Assembly (NCBI GenBank): GCA_003991915.1 | Contig: RQTK01000165.1 | Span: forward strand, 168,118 to 232,117 | From: Elysia chlorotica | Lineage: Eukaryota; Mollusca; Gastropoda; Plakobranchidae | Length of the DNA stretch: 64,000 nt | Direction: 5' to 3' | Part shown: positions 54,613 through 64,000 of the stretch, piece by piece | Layout: every line of letters starts with the position of its first letter | How positions within the stretch are numbered: the stretch's first letter is position 1 | The notes under the pieces: generated by a model | What the model was told of the DNA's origin: nothing | Seen by the model: only the letters and a program-made list of their open reading frames with translations | Database searches by the model: none | Made by a program: the position numbers and the translations under genes

Positions 54613-55068
54613 CTACCACTACTGATAATGATAATGATGTTCACGAAGACGATGAACATAGTTTTCATCTTTGTGGTTGCCTATGCTTCTACTTCCATTG
54701 CTATAAAGTTTAAATTCTTTGTGATCTTTGAAAACCATATAGTTCATTACAAAAAAAATGAGTCATTGAAAAGGATTTTGTTTTAATTTATGAAGGATAA
54801 TTAGAGTTTAGCATTTAATTTTATGAACGATGCATGAAGACTTGAAATCGTCTGCGACTAATGCGGCCTTGTGTTGGGGTACAAAAATCTAAATATACGT
54901 TGTTTACAAACTGAGGACAAAAGAAGTAAGGGAATGCCTTTGAACTATGATTCCGAATTCAGAATACTACGTGATAAAAGGCTTACGTGATGTATTTCCT
55001 ATATTGTATCATGTCATATCATGCTATATAATCAAGAGAAGAAAGGAGAACTCTAGCAACCAAGCAAA

Positions 55069-55079
55069 ACAACAACAGC

Positions 55080-55117
<38 letters not shown>

Positions 55118-55118
55118 G
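55069..55118 (+). repeat. (CAA)n array
   Basis: Pure caacaa run. Confidence 0.95.
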
Positions 55119-55559
55119 AAACGAAAAGAAAAGAAAACAAACCAAACCAAACATAACAAAAACAAAAAAATATAAGTGTCCTAATTGGTTGAAAAAGCAC
55201 TCCATCCTATTGATGGATAAAGCTTGGTTATTTACACGATTTCTTGACCAAGGGAATTTGCCTCGGGCTTTTCACGGCGTAAGCCATAATGTCAACAAGC
55301 AGTTCTTTGATAGCTCTGTAAAATATTACATTTGCACAAGCTCCCGAGACACTGTATACAGCCGGAGTACAAGAACCTTATACAATCTTTAGTTATTTTT
55401 CCTATTCAGTAGTGGGCAAGGGGTTTCCGTGTCGATCTATAGACGATAGAACATACACGCCTACCTATAGCCATTGAATTATTCTCCGCCTCCGGCCTAC
55501 CCCAATTGACACAATGGGTCAGGGGCTGTATCAAATATGCATTAGTTATCACAACACAA

Positions 55560-55681
55560 CCTTCGGGTCTTAAGTACAACGTCGCGGTTGCTTACTCATC
55601 GTAAACCTTTTTATTTCCATATCCTACAACGAGTCGTAAGTTCACCACAGCGTTGTACTTACGGCTTTTGCGTCCCGAGGG
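55560..55681. mobile_element. Palindromic MITE-like element, copy 3
   Basis: Left cttaagtacaacgtcgcggt pairs with right gcgttgtacttacggc; the centre includes acgagtcgtaagt as in copy 2. Outer cttcggg / cccgagg may be the element tips. Confidence 0.75.
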
Positions 55682-56269
55682 TGACCGGAAGACGGAAGCA
55701 GTGGTTGGTCCAGTCCATTAACTCTTGGCGGTCAAAATGTTTACCCTTTGCAGGCGTTATGGAACGGACAATAGATCTATTTGGTGATTGGGTACTCAGG
55801 TATTCAAGTGGTTTTGCAAGGTGGGGAGCGAAGTGCGATTGAAAGAGGGAGAAGGTGGGGATCTGAGAGCTGGAGGTGCTGGGTAATTTATTATTTTTCT
55901 TTTACTTACATAGTCTTGCGTTAGTGTTTAGGTTGCGTAATGGATTTGTGAAACGTTGGGACGATATGGAACAAGAAGAGATGAAAAATATGAGGCAAAG
56001 GGGTGAACGAAAAAAAAGAATGATCATACTTACAAGTGACTGAGCGAATACTCATCCATTTTGTCAGTACCCCAGTGCAATATGAATTTCACTAATATGC
56101 AAAAGAACAAAATACTTTTCACCAACGTTGATTAACATACCTATGTTTCCTTATAACCACTGGACCTTATTTTGTCATCACCTGATGCTCAGCCTAGATG
56201 ACTGAAAATGTGGCTTTTTAGTTATAAATAATTTAGACTTATTAAGTTTCCTCTGCTGTTTTGTTCGAT

Positions 56270-56425
56270 TGATTTACCGGTACTGCTCGGCTTCAAATCA
56301 GATGTCACGGGTTCCATTCTCCTTCCTGGCCATTTCCCCTGGGAGGATTTAGATCTGTGCCATTATAATATGTCGGTTCAGACAGAAGTCTTACTGGTAT
56401 TATCTCCATGCTGTGTGGCAGCACG
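56270..56425 (+). mobile_element. Diverged SINE
   Basis: Degenerate B box cacgggttccattctcc, then the body with attataatatgtcggttcag and ctgtgtggcagcacgtaaac as in 54350-54612. Confidence 0.55.
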
Positions 56426-56683
56426 TAAACAAATGTACACACTTAAGCCTTTGACGGACCTTGAAAACCTCGGAGACTTGCAAGTCCTAGTAAAGGTTTT
56501 CTCAGATCAGCGGGACAAAAATATGAATATGTTTAACATCGCGCTTGGCCGATAATTGTCTTCCTGATTAATTTAACTTTGCCAAAGATGTCAACGTCTA
56601 CGCCATCCATGTACTTTAAGGATTCCCTATCTCTTTTTTTTTTGTCTTTTTGTCTGTCTGCCCCTGTATTTGTCTCTGTCTCC

Positions 56684-56748
<65 letters not shown>

Positions 56749-56760
56749 CCCCCCCCCCCC
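56684..56760 (+). repeat. (CT)n followed by a C-run
   Basis: ctctct for about 62 bp and then about 14 C residues, roughly 190 bp before the TBATA start codon. Confidence 0.95.
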
Positions 56761-56780
56761 GCTTTCTGAGGTCTAAGACC

Positions 56781-56886
56781 GCCGATACCAAGATTTTAAA
56801 TCTCATCGTTTACGGAGAAAATCGATGAAGCGACCGATACCAAGACTCTAAATCTCATCGCTTTCAGAGAAAATCGACGAAGCGAT
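56781..56886 (+). repeat. 52-bp tandem pair just upstream of TBATA
   Basis: ccgataccaaga begins at 56782 and again at 56834; each unit continues with taaatctcatcg, agagaaaatcga-like sequence and gaagcga. Each unit contains a small inverted repeat (catcg..cgatg). It ends about 60 bp before the ATG at 56946, so it may be in the promoter or 5' UTR. Confidence 0.85.
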
Positions 56887-56945
56887 CGCTTAACACATTA
56901 ATAGTTTTAACAAAGACCTATTCCCTTGCCCATACCAGGATTAAA

Positions 56946-59127
56946 ATGGCGACGACCTCTGAAGTGTTCCGGCCTAGTGATGGAGACCTGTTGATCCGGG
57001 ACTCCCTGTCTCAAGGCGTCCCCGTGCCCACAGACAAGTTCCGCAAGGAGCTGGACAGACGCCCACACACCCAGGGCGGCTACAGGTTCGGACAGCTCAG
57101 CCACAACTCGTTCTTCACCCGTCACAACCCGCACCCCGGCAGGGTCCGGCACCTCAAAGGTGAGACAGTAACTGTTATTATAGTCTAAACAAAGCCCCAG
57201 AAACCTCAGTCAATAGTCAATAGTGCTCTTGACTGACAATTATCCATAAAGGTGAGCATCGATCGGTCAACGGTGATCTTGTCTGACGAGCAGAAGGTTT
57301 TTGTTTCGAATCCTCGTTGGCGATCACGTCTCCGAATAAGATTATACGGGAAATATACAATGAAAAATAAAAACAAGGGGTTGAGTCTGTGATTGCAACT
57401 AAATATAGACCACTTTTTTTAGAAGCTAAACAATAGTACGCGCACTCAGAATGGCTACATGTTGGATATCAGTAGGCAATAATGTGCGCCTCTGAAACAA
57501 CAAGACAAACAACAATAACAACAACAAAATACATAAACAACAACAACAACAATAACAATAACAATAACAACATTACGGCGGCGACGAGAACTGCAACGAG
57601 GACAGGTGAATAAACTAATAGGATGGACGATGCACTGTTTTTGTCCATTAACTTTTTTTTTTTAAAGTACACATTTTACTATTGGCCTTCTCTTATTGCA
57701 GGACTTCTGGACGTGCCCATCTGTTCAGTGAACGATGACGGATATTTCGCCAACCCCAGATATTCCCTCCAGTTCCCGCCAAACAACTTTGACGGCACGA
57801 AAGTTAAAGTGAGATCATTTTTTTTTCTGATATGGAATGTAAAGTTTATGATTTGAATAGTATTCTGTAATTATATAACGAGTTTTTTGCCAATGAGATC
57901 ATTATTACACATTTGGAGTGTTGCCATTATTTTCTTAACTCACACAATATATAGGCTATATATTCAATAAGACAAGCGGTCTATTACAAATGGAAGTACA
58001 TTACGGGAATTAGAATAGAACATACAATTTCAATNNNNNNNNNNNNNNNNNNNNNNNNNNNNNNNNNNNNNNNNNNNNNNNNNNNNNNNNNNNNNNNNNN
58101 NNNNNNNNNNNNNNNNNNNNNNNNNNNNNNNNNNNNNNNNNNNNNNNNNNNNNNNNNNNNNNNNNNNNNNNNNNNNNNNNNNNNNNNNNNNNNNNNNNNN
58201 NNNNNNNNNNNNNNNNNNNNNNNNNNNNNNNNNNNNNNNNNNNNNNNNNNNNNNNNNNNNNNNNNNNNNNNNNNNNNNNNNNNNNNNNNNNNNNNNNNNN
58301 NNNNNNNNNNNNNNNNNNNNNNNNNNNNNNNNNNNNNNNNNNNNNNNNNNNNNNNNNNNNNNNNNNNNNNNNNNNNNNNNNNNNNNNNNNNNNNNNNNNN
58401 NNNNNNNNNNNNNNNNNNNNNNNNNNNNNNNNNNNNNNNNNNNNNNNNNNNNNNNNNNNNNNNNNNNNNNNNNNNNNNNNNNNNNNNNNNNNNNNNNNNN
58501 NNNNNNNNNNNNNNNNNNNNNNNNNNNNNNNNNNNNNNNNNNNNNNNNNNNNNNNNNNNNNNNNNNNNNNNNNNNNNNNNNNNNNNNNNNNNNNNNNNNN
58601 NNNNNNNNNNNNNNNNNNNNNNNNNNNNNNNNNNNNNNNNNNNNNNNNNNNNNNNNNNNNNNNNNNNNNNNNNNNNNNNNNNNNNNNNNNNNNNNNNNNN
58701 NNNNNNNNNNNNNNNNNNNNNNNNNNNNNNNNNNNNNNNNNNNNNNNNNNNNNNNNNNNNNNNNNNNNNNNNNNNNNNNNNNNNNNNNNNNNNNNNNNNN
58801 NNNNNNNNNNNNNNNNNNNNNNNNNNNNNNNNNNNNNNNNNNNNNNNNNNNNNNNNNNNNNNNNNNNNNNNNNNNNNNNNNNNNNNNNNNNNNNNNNNNN
58901 NNNNNNNNNNNNNNNNNNNNNNNNNNNNNNNNNNNNNNNNNNNNNNNNNNNNNNNNNNNNNNNNNNNNNNNNNNNNNNNNNNNNNNNNNNNNNNNNNNNN
59001 ATACATGTATAAGCACTCTCTCTCTCTCTCTCCTCTCTCGTGCCTCTCTCTCTCTCTAGCCTCTCTCGTGCCTCTCTCTGTTTCTCTCTGTTTCTCTCCC
59101 CCTCTCTATCTTTCTCCCTCTCTCTTC

Positions 59128-59175
<48 letters not shown>

Positions 59176-59671
59176 TTTGCTGAGTGTTATGCCGGTACAT
59201 ATACCTGTTTTGGGGTAAACCTACCTTGGCAAAGGCAGTGGCATTCATTGACATGTTGATTAATTGTATTTTAATTACGACACCTGAAATAATAATATCA
59301 TAGCATTTTCAGCCTATGAAATGAACAATGCGCTAGTGGCTGTAAGCACAACCTTGTTGTAAGCTTACGACTCGTAATAAGACATGGGAATAAAAATGCT
59401 GAGGACAATGTAAGCTACCGCGACTGTTTTCTTTGAGCCAATAAAGTATGATTTGTTGTATCTATAGGAAAAAACCCCAATATTAACGCATTTCGTAGCA
59501 ATTTTACTTTTTCGCTGCTACCATACCACTCAGAGTCAGATATCTGCTTTGCAGCGTTTCTTTACTTTTCGTCCTATATCAATGTCACATATAACGCCAT
59601 CATACATATGGCATATCAGCGGGATTCCACTCTTTTCTAAATATTATATGTATATGCAGTACCATAGATGC

Positions 59672-59711
<40 letters not shown>

Positions 59712-60656
59712 ACTCTCTTTCTCAATAAGTCTCATCACATACTCGTTATGCACAGGCATGACCCTAAGTGCATACCACTATCTAAGACAAAGTAAAGCTG
59801 AAGAGGCGACATGATCTTATCAACGCCCATCAACCCCTTCTGGTTCAAGCTGCGCCGCGCACTGGACGATACGCCTACCTATGTGACCACCATAGATTTC
59901 TACTGTGGTGATCATACAGTGAACACCTTGGACATTTTACACGCGGAGGTAGACCGTAGACGGGTGTACAAGAAGCTCACTTTTTACTAAGTGCTGTTGG
60001 TCAGAAAAGGGGACGCCCGGAAGACAGGATTCCACTATGGCTGTGAGGATTGTTTTATATTGTGTTAGACGTTCCGGCTTCTGGACGAGAAGGGTCGGGA
60101 GGTACACGGGCCAGGCCGGGTACCCATTGTGTTATCGCGTTAAGACGAACAGTGTTGGCCAACATGAAGACTTGTTTGGCGAGAACTCCAAGAAGCCCTA
60201 GCAAGCTCCACACGGGATTTGCACGGCGCTAAAATAATCTCCCACTTCTGGGTACATAGTCGGAAGCACACCTACCAAAATGGAAATTCTAAGAGGCTGT
60301 TCTTGAAATTTGGAATTCGATACAAGTTCAATCCGTTTTACAAATATATGATAGCGCTGACACCTTATCTAATAAAGGTTCTTGTAAGGTTAACTAGTGG
60401 TACTTGGGATAATTGGGTTATTTGCTTACCTATTCGGCTTGCTGCTTCACTTCTAATATCAATATTAGAGTAGACGCATTAATTGGTCCGCTTTTTCTTG
60501 ATTTCACTAGACTGTAGGTAAAAGCATAAGAATTTTCTGTTGTCTGCCTGTCTGTCTGTCTCTGTCCCTCTCCCTATCTCTAAGTCTTTCGCTCAGTTTT
60601 ACCATATATTCTGTCTGGTCTGTGTTTCTGCTTGTCTGTCTGTCTGTCTCTCTGTC

Positions 60657-60698
<42 letters not shown>

Positions 60699-60699
60699 C

Positions 60700-60750
<51 letters not shown>

Positions 60751-63700
60751 GTCTCTCTAGACTGTAGGTAAAAGCATAAGAATTTTCTGTTGTCTGCCTG
60801 TCTGTCTGTCTCTGTCCCTCTCCCTATCTCTAAGTCTTTCGCTCAGTTTTACCATTCCCTATCTTTCTTAATCTTTTATACATATTTCCCACAATTCATT
60901 TTAATTTATCCTTCTGGCACTTTATTCTAGACTTTCTCCCTATTATAATAAATTGCTTTATTATATAAAGGAAAGACTGACTTCACCCAAGCACTCTCTC
61001 TTCAATGTTTATGCCTATAATCTTTCATTTTACCTCACACTCAGTGGTGTTAGTAATTGGTCATTTTCTGAACTGATCCGTAAATGAGCTTTCTTTAGAC
61101 AGAGAGGCACCAAACTTAGCCGATTAAGTCGGGAGACGGTTTAATCCTCTGAGAAGACGCCAGAGCTTTGGATTACCAATACCAACTACGTAGGCTATTA
61201 CTATATAATTGTTCACAATCGGAAAAAAATAAACCGATACTACTGCCAAAATAAAATAAATATATGATGCACTTCCGTACTACCAACATCACATGCATCG
61301 ACAGAATGTTACGCAATATGCTAGGCATCTCGTTGCCGCGGAACGTTTTTGTACTATCGCCTTATTGTTTCCATTGGAGAATAAAGTAGTTGTGGTTTCT
61401 ACGCGCAAAGATGTGGTTCTACCCCTGCTCTGACCGCCGCATTTTTCCTACTGGCTGAGTCGGTGTCAACACAATGTGACTGGCCAGTGCGAGGAAATCA
61501 AATCACCATGACTCTTGTCTCAACGGGTCACGTTATACTAACACCTCCCCAACCAGAAGTGACGAGATAGGACAAATTTTGACTGATTGTGGATTTTGAA
61601 CCAGGGGCGTCCCGATTGGGAGACCAACGCTTTACCACTTGCGCCAGTTCGCCCCTTGTTCACTTTCTGCAACCAATTTTTGCCTCCCTTCCTCCACAGT
61701 GCCAGTAACTGAGGCGTGGCGGGATGAGCTGAAGAGCTTCACAAGAGCTCTAGGTCTAGACGACGCGGAGCAGCAGAAACCAGTGAATGGCATCCCTCCC
61801 AACGACATTCTGCAGGCGCCTCCCAGGTCCCCGCGCAAGGAGGAGGAGGCTCGGCCCAGGTCAACCATGTACTCGCCGGACACTGGGCGCCTGATCCCCC
61901 CTCCCTCGCGGGCAATGTCCAGAGGCATGTCCAGAAAAGGCTCCAGAGGGGGACAGTATGGTGGAGCCCAGCAGCCATGGGCATCCGGTAACCTTCAACA
62001 CATCTCCACTGACCCGGATGTAGAGAATATGGTAGGTTTTCATCTTCTTCTTTGCCACTGAGCCCCCAATAGGCACAAGCCGTCAACTAAAGCTCTCCGC
62101 CCTGTCTTCACTTTTACTTTTCTTGACTTGACTGTAGTTATCATTTCACTTTTCAGCTGTCTTTCACTGTGGAAATGGTAGGTTTTATATTGAGTTAATT
62201 TTAGGTTGGAGGGGAATTCCTTTGAATTTGTTTCTTGCTTTGGGGTTGTAAAAAAACATCCCGGCACACACGCCTGTATTGTTTTCCAAGCCGCGCCTCT
62301 TTAAGAATGAAGAATAGACCATGGTTTTACATGCATGTATACATGTACAACATTTTGACCGAGTTAACAATTGCAACGTCGGTATATATCATGGATTATA
62401 TTATCGGATAAGAAATAATTGTTTTAGGTTTGAATTTTCTAGTAAGTTCCTCAACATCTAAAATTGATGTAAGTCTGTTTGAACTCGTGATGAACCATCA
62501 AAGAAATACGACACTATGTTCTAAACGTCATGACATTTACCAAGTGAATAGCATATGAATAGCTGCAGCATAGTGCAATATTATTAATGTCTCGTGGAAA
62601 CTTCAAACTACAGTACAAGCCTTCGGTGTATTGATTTGCCTGTTAAGTCTAGGTGTCCAAATATGGTTTCGATGAAAGTCCATGAGTACTCCATTCTCTC
62701 AAATATATGTCTATGCTTATAGAAATGCATAGCGACAGACCACAAACAATAACCTCTATGGTTTAACAACAACGACAACAACAACAACAGCAACAACAAC
62801 AAATGTTTGTTCGTAACATGATACGTATCAGCTTTAAGGTAAAAATTAAGCATAGTAAAGATAATGATGGCAAGAATATTAATGATGTGCCATCTCTCTA
62901 AAGTTAGTCATCATTGTTTGGTTATATCAAAGGGCTAAATATGATTTTCTTTAAAAAGAGCTACCACGAAGAAATAAAAAAGGCCCGATTAAAGAAACCA
63001 CAACCATAACAAAGGTGATAACACAAAACACTTTTATGAAATATTAAGATCAAGCTCACTGGTGTTGTGCTTTCAGTTTTCAGTTTTAAACAAAGGGCAA
63101 TGGAGAGCTAAAATTGAATACGCCAACGCTGCATTTCAAATTGGTTGTTTGTTTTTATGAGCGCAGAATTATTGTTTCCGACATGGTGATATCTCATGCA
63201 CAGGACATTGAAGCACAATAAATATTTGACTTTGAAATACATGTAGTTTTTAACAGAACTCCAGGTAGCCGTATACATCGTATCCTCGCCAACAAACGGA
63301 ATACTTGATGAGTGCCATAAAAATATTATATTCTAGTGTGTAGGCCTACTGTTATTGTTGAAGGCTTGGCTTAAATCAATATAAACTTTTCTATAGAATA
63401 TGCGTATCAGGTAGGCCCACTCGTCTCACATCCTGTAATTTCACTCTTTTAAGAAAACATTCAGATATATTGTTTTTAGAGTTCGCCATATATTATAATT
63501 TTATAAGCTACTGTCTTATTGACAGCGAATGCCGCAACCGAGTCAATCGTTTCTGTTGCAAAAATGTCTTTTCCGCCAAGTGCTATTGGAACAAAGGAAA
63601 TAGGCACCATTTGACATGCGCCAAAAATCAAACCAAGCAGGCACCGAAACAAACAAAACAAAAGAAAGTTTATATTATGTATCATATAATCGTATCTATT

Positions 63701-63913
63701 TGCTGTCCCGGCGTTTCTGGTGACGCATACAACTGTATACTATTTAAAATGTACAGGATTCTCTGGTGACTTTCCTGCTAACTTCATCTCTGTGCGTGTG
63801 TTTGTGTTTGTGTTTGTGTTTGTGTCTGCAGGTGCTAGTGATGCTGTGCCAGATCCTGCAGACAGAGGACGTGAACGCTGTGCAAGCCTGGCTCTGTTCC
63901 GCGGGGGAGAGAG
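56946..63913 (+). CDS. TBATA: TBATA/SPATIAL homologue, 5' part (partial, runs off window and across a gap)
   Basis: TBATA is the vertebrate thymus, brain and testis-associated protein; its molecular role is poorly known. Visible coding exons are 56946-57159, 57702-57808, 61700-62031 and 63832-63913. The match rests on GYRFGQLSHNSFFTRHNPHP, DVPICSVND, AWRDELKSF, YSPDTGRLIPPPSRA and VLVMLCQILQTEDVNAVQAW, which align in order with human TBATA as I remember it. Exon 2 ends in phase 0 but the 61700 exon needs one carried base, so at least one exon is missing between 57809 and 61699, most simply in the 58035-59000 gap. The region after TGRLIP is Ser/Arg/Gly-rich. The gene continues beyond 64000. 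Exons are GC-richer than the introns. The start is the first ATG in a good context, 60 bp after the 52-bp repeats. Confidence 0.88.
57245..57330 (+). mobile_element. Possible SINE head in TBATA intron 1
   Basis: gatcggtcaacggtgatctt and gtttcgaatcctcg resemble A and B boxes, but the family core is not clear, so this is weak. Confidence 0.3.
58035..59000. other. Assembly gap (966 N)
   Basis: Undetermined bases inside the TBATA gene. Open frames reported through it are meaningless. Confidence 0.99.
59018..59171 (+). repeat. (CT)n array next to the gap
   Basis: Interrupted then pure ctctct run. Confidence 0.95.
59337..59427. mobile_element. Diverged palindromic MITE-like element, copy 4
   Basis: ggctgtaagcacaacc, gtaagcttacgactcgtaat and atgtaagctaccgcg resemble copies 2 and 3; the right end is degraded. 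Confidence 0.5.
59681..59708 (+). repeat. (CT)n microsatellite
   Basis: Short ctctct run. Confidence 0.9.
59811..59990 (+). pseudogene. Unrecognised GC-rich coding-like ORF (59 aa), possibly a degraded gene piece
   Basis: ATG at 59811 opens a 59-codon frame starting MILSTPINPFWFKLRRAL and closed by TAA at 59988. The GC-rich character continues to about 60235 in other frames (for example VWRELQEALASSTRDLHG near 60172), with stops between. This looks like a broken coding region inside a TBATA intron. I do not recognise the family, and chance composition remains possible. Confidence 0.3.
60507..60855 (+). repeat. 99-bp duplicated flank around a (CTGT)n array
   Basis: ctagactgtaggtaaaagca to gctcagttttaccat occurs at 60507-60605 and again at 60757-60855 without a difference seen by eye, with (CTGT)n between them. 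Period 250 bp. Confidence 0.95.
61405..61490 (+). mobile_element. SINE core fragment, plus orientation
   Basis: ctactggctgagtcggtgtc and acaatgtgactggcc match the family core; the head is degraded and the tail is missing. Confidence 0.55.
61500..61660 (-). mobile_element. SINE, minus orientation, head and core
   Basis: On the minus strand, actggcgcaagtggtaaagc (A box) and cctggttcaaaatcc (B box) lead into cttctggttggggaggtgtt and tataacgtgac. It directly abuts the plus-oriented fragment at 61405, giving an inverted pair. Confidence 0.75.
62762..62801 (+). repeat. (CAA)n microsatellite
   Basis: Interrupted caacaa run. Confidence 0.9.
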
Positions 63914-63935
63914 GTTAGACAGTGAAGGAGAAATG

Positions 63936-63937
63936 GA

Positions 63938-64000
<63 letters not shown>
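63936..64000 (+). repeat. (GA)n array at window end
   Basis: gagaga run starting about 20 bp inside the TBATA intron and continuing out of the window. Confidence 0.95.

Noticed and set aside
57984-59016. Open frames of more than 300 aa
   Set aside because: They consist of undetermined N bases.

Overview
The window is nuclear DNA from an animal, most likely a lophotrochozoan and probably a gastropod mollusc. The taxon is inferred from four intron-rich bilaterian genes, AT-rich introns, very abundant microsatellites, a tRNA-derived SINE family and decayed CR1/L2-like and RNase-H-bearing LINEs. Nothing prokaryotic, viral or CRISPR-like is visible.

Layout. (1) 1-4.9 kb, + strand: the last exons of a GGA-type clathrin adaptor (gamma-adaptin-ear domain). 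Its 111-bp third visible exon is present twice in tandem. (2) 4.9-14.1 kb: gene-free AT-rich DNA between convergent genes. (3) 14.2-20.7 kb, - strand: a three-exon gene for an apparently domesticated pogo/CENP-B-like transposase of 728 aa. It keeps its DNA-binding domains, has lost at least one catalytic Asp, and carries a long acidic/Ser-rich C-terminal exon. (4) 20.8-25.6 kb: the head-to-head intergenic region between that gene and LUC7L. It holds a chimeric duplicate of two distant local sequences joined to a LINE tail, a LINE fragment, and a segment whose paralogue lies about 4 kb away. (5) 25.66-34.4 kb, + strand: a complete ten-exon LUC7-like splicing factor of 381 aa, with a foldback DNA element in intron 1. 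(6) 34.4-56.7 kb: a gene desert with a decayed RNase-H LINE, SINEs, palindromic MITEs, large CT/GA/CTGT/CTA/CAA arrays and a 421-bp assembly gap. (7) 56.9 kb to the window end, + strand: the 5' part of a TBATA/SPATIAL homologue, with a 966-bp gap that probably hides an exon.

The genes do not form a pathway: they cover membrane traffic (GGA), a nuclear DNA-binding domesticated transposase, U1 snRNP splicing (LUC7L) and a testis/brain-associated protein (TBATA). What links the window is local rearrangement: exon duplication, paralogous intergenic segments, a chimeric duplication, and families of SINEs and foldback elements. All exon boundaries were read by eye from GT/AG sites and checked for reading phase; no alignment or RNA data were available.
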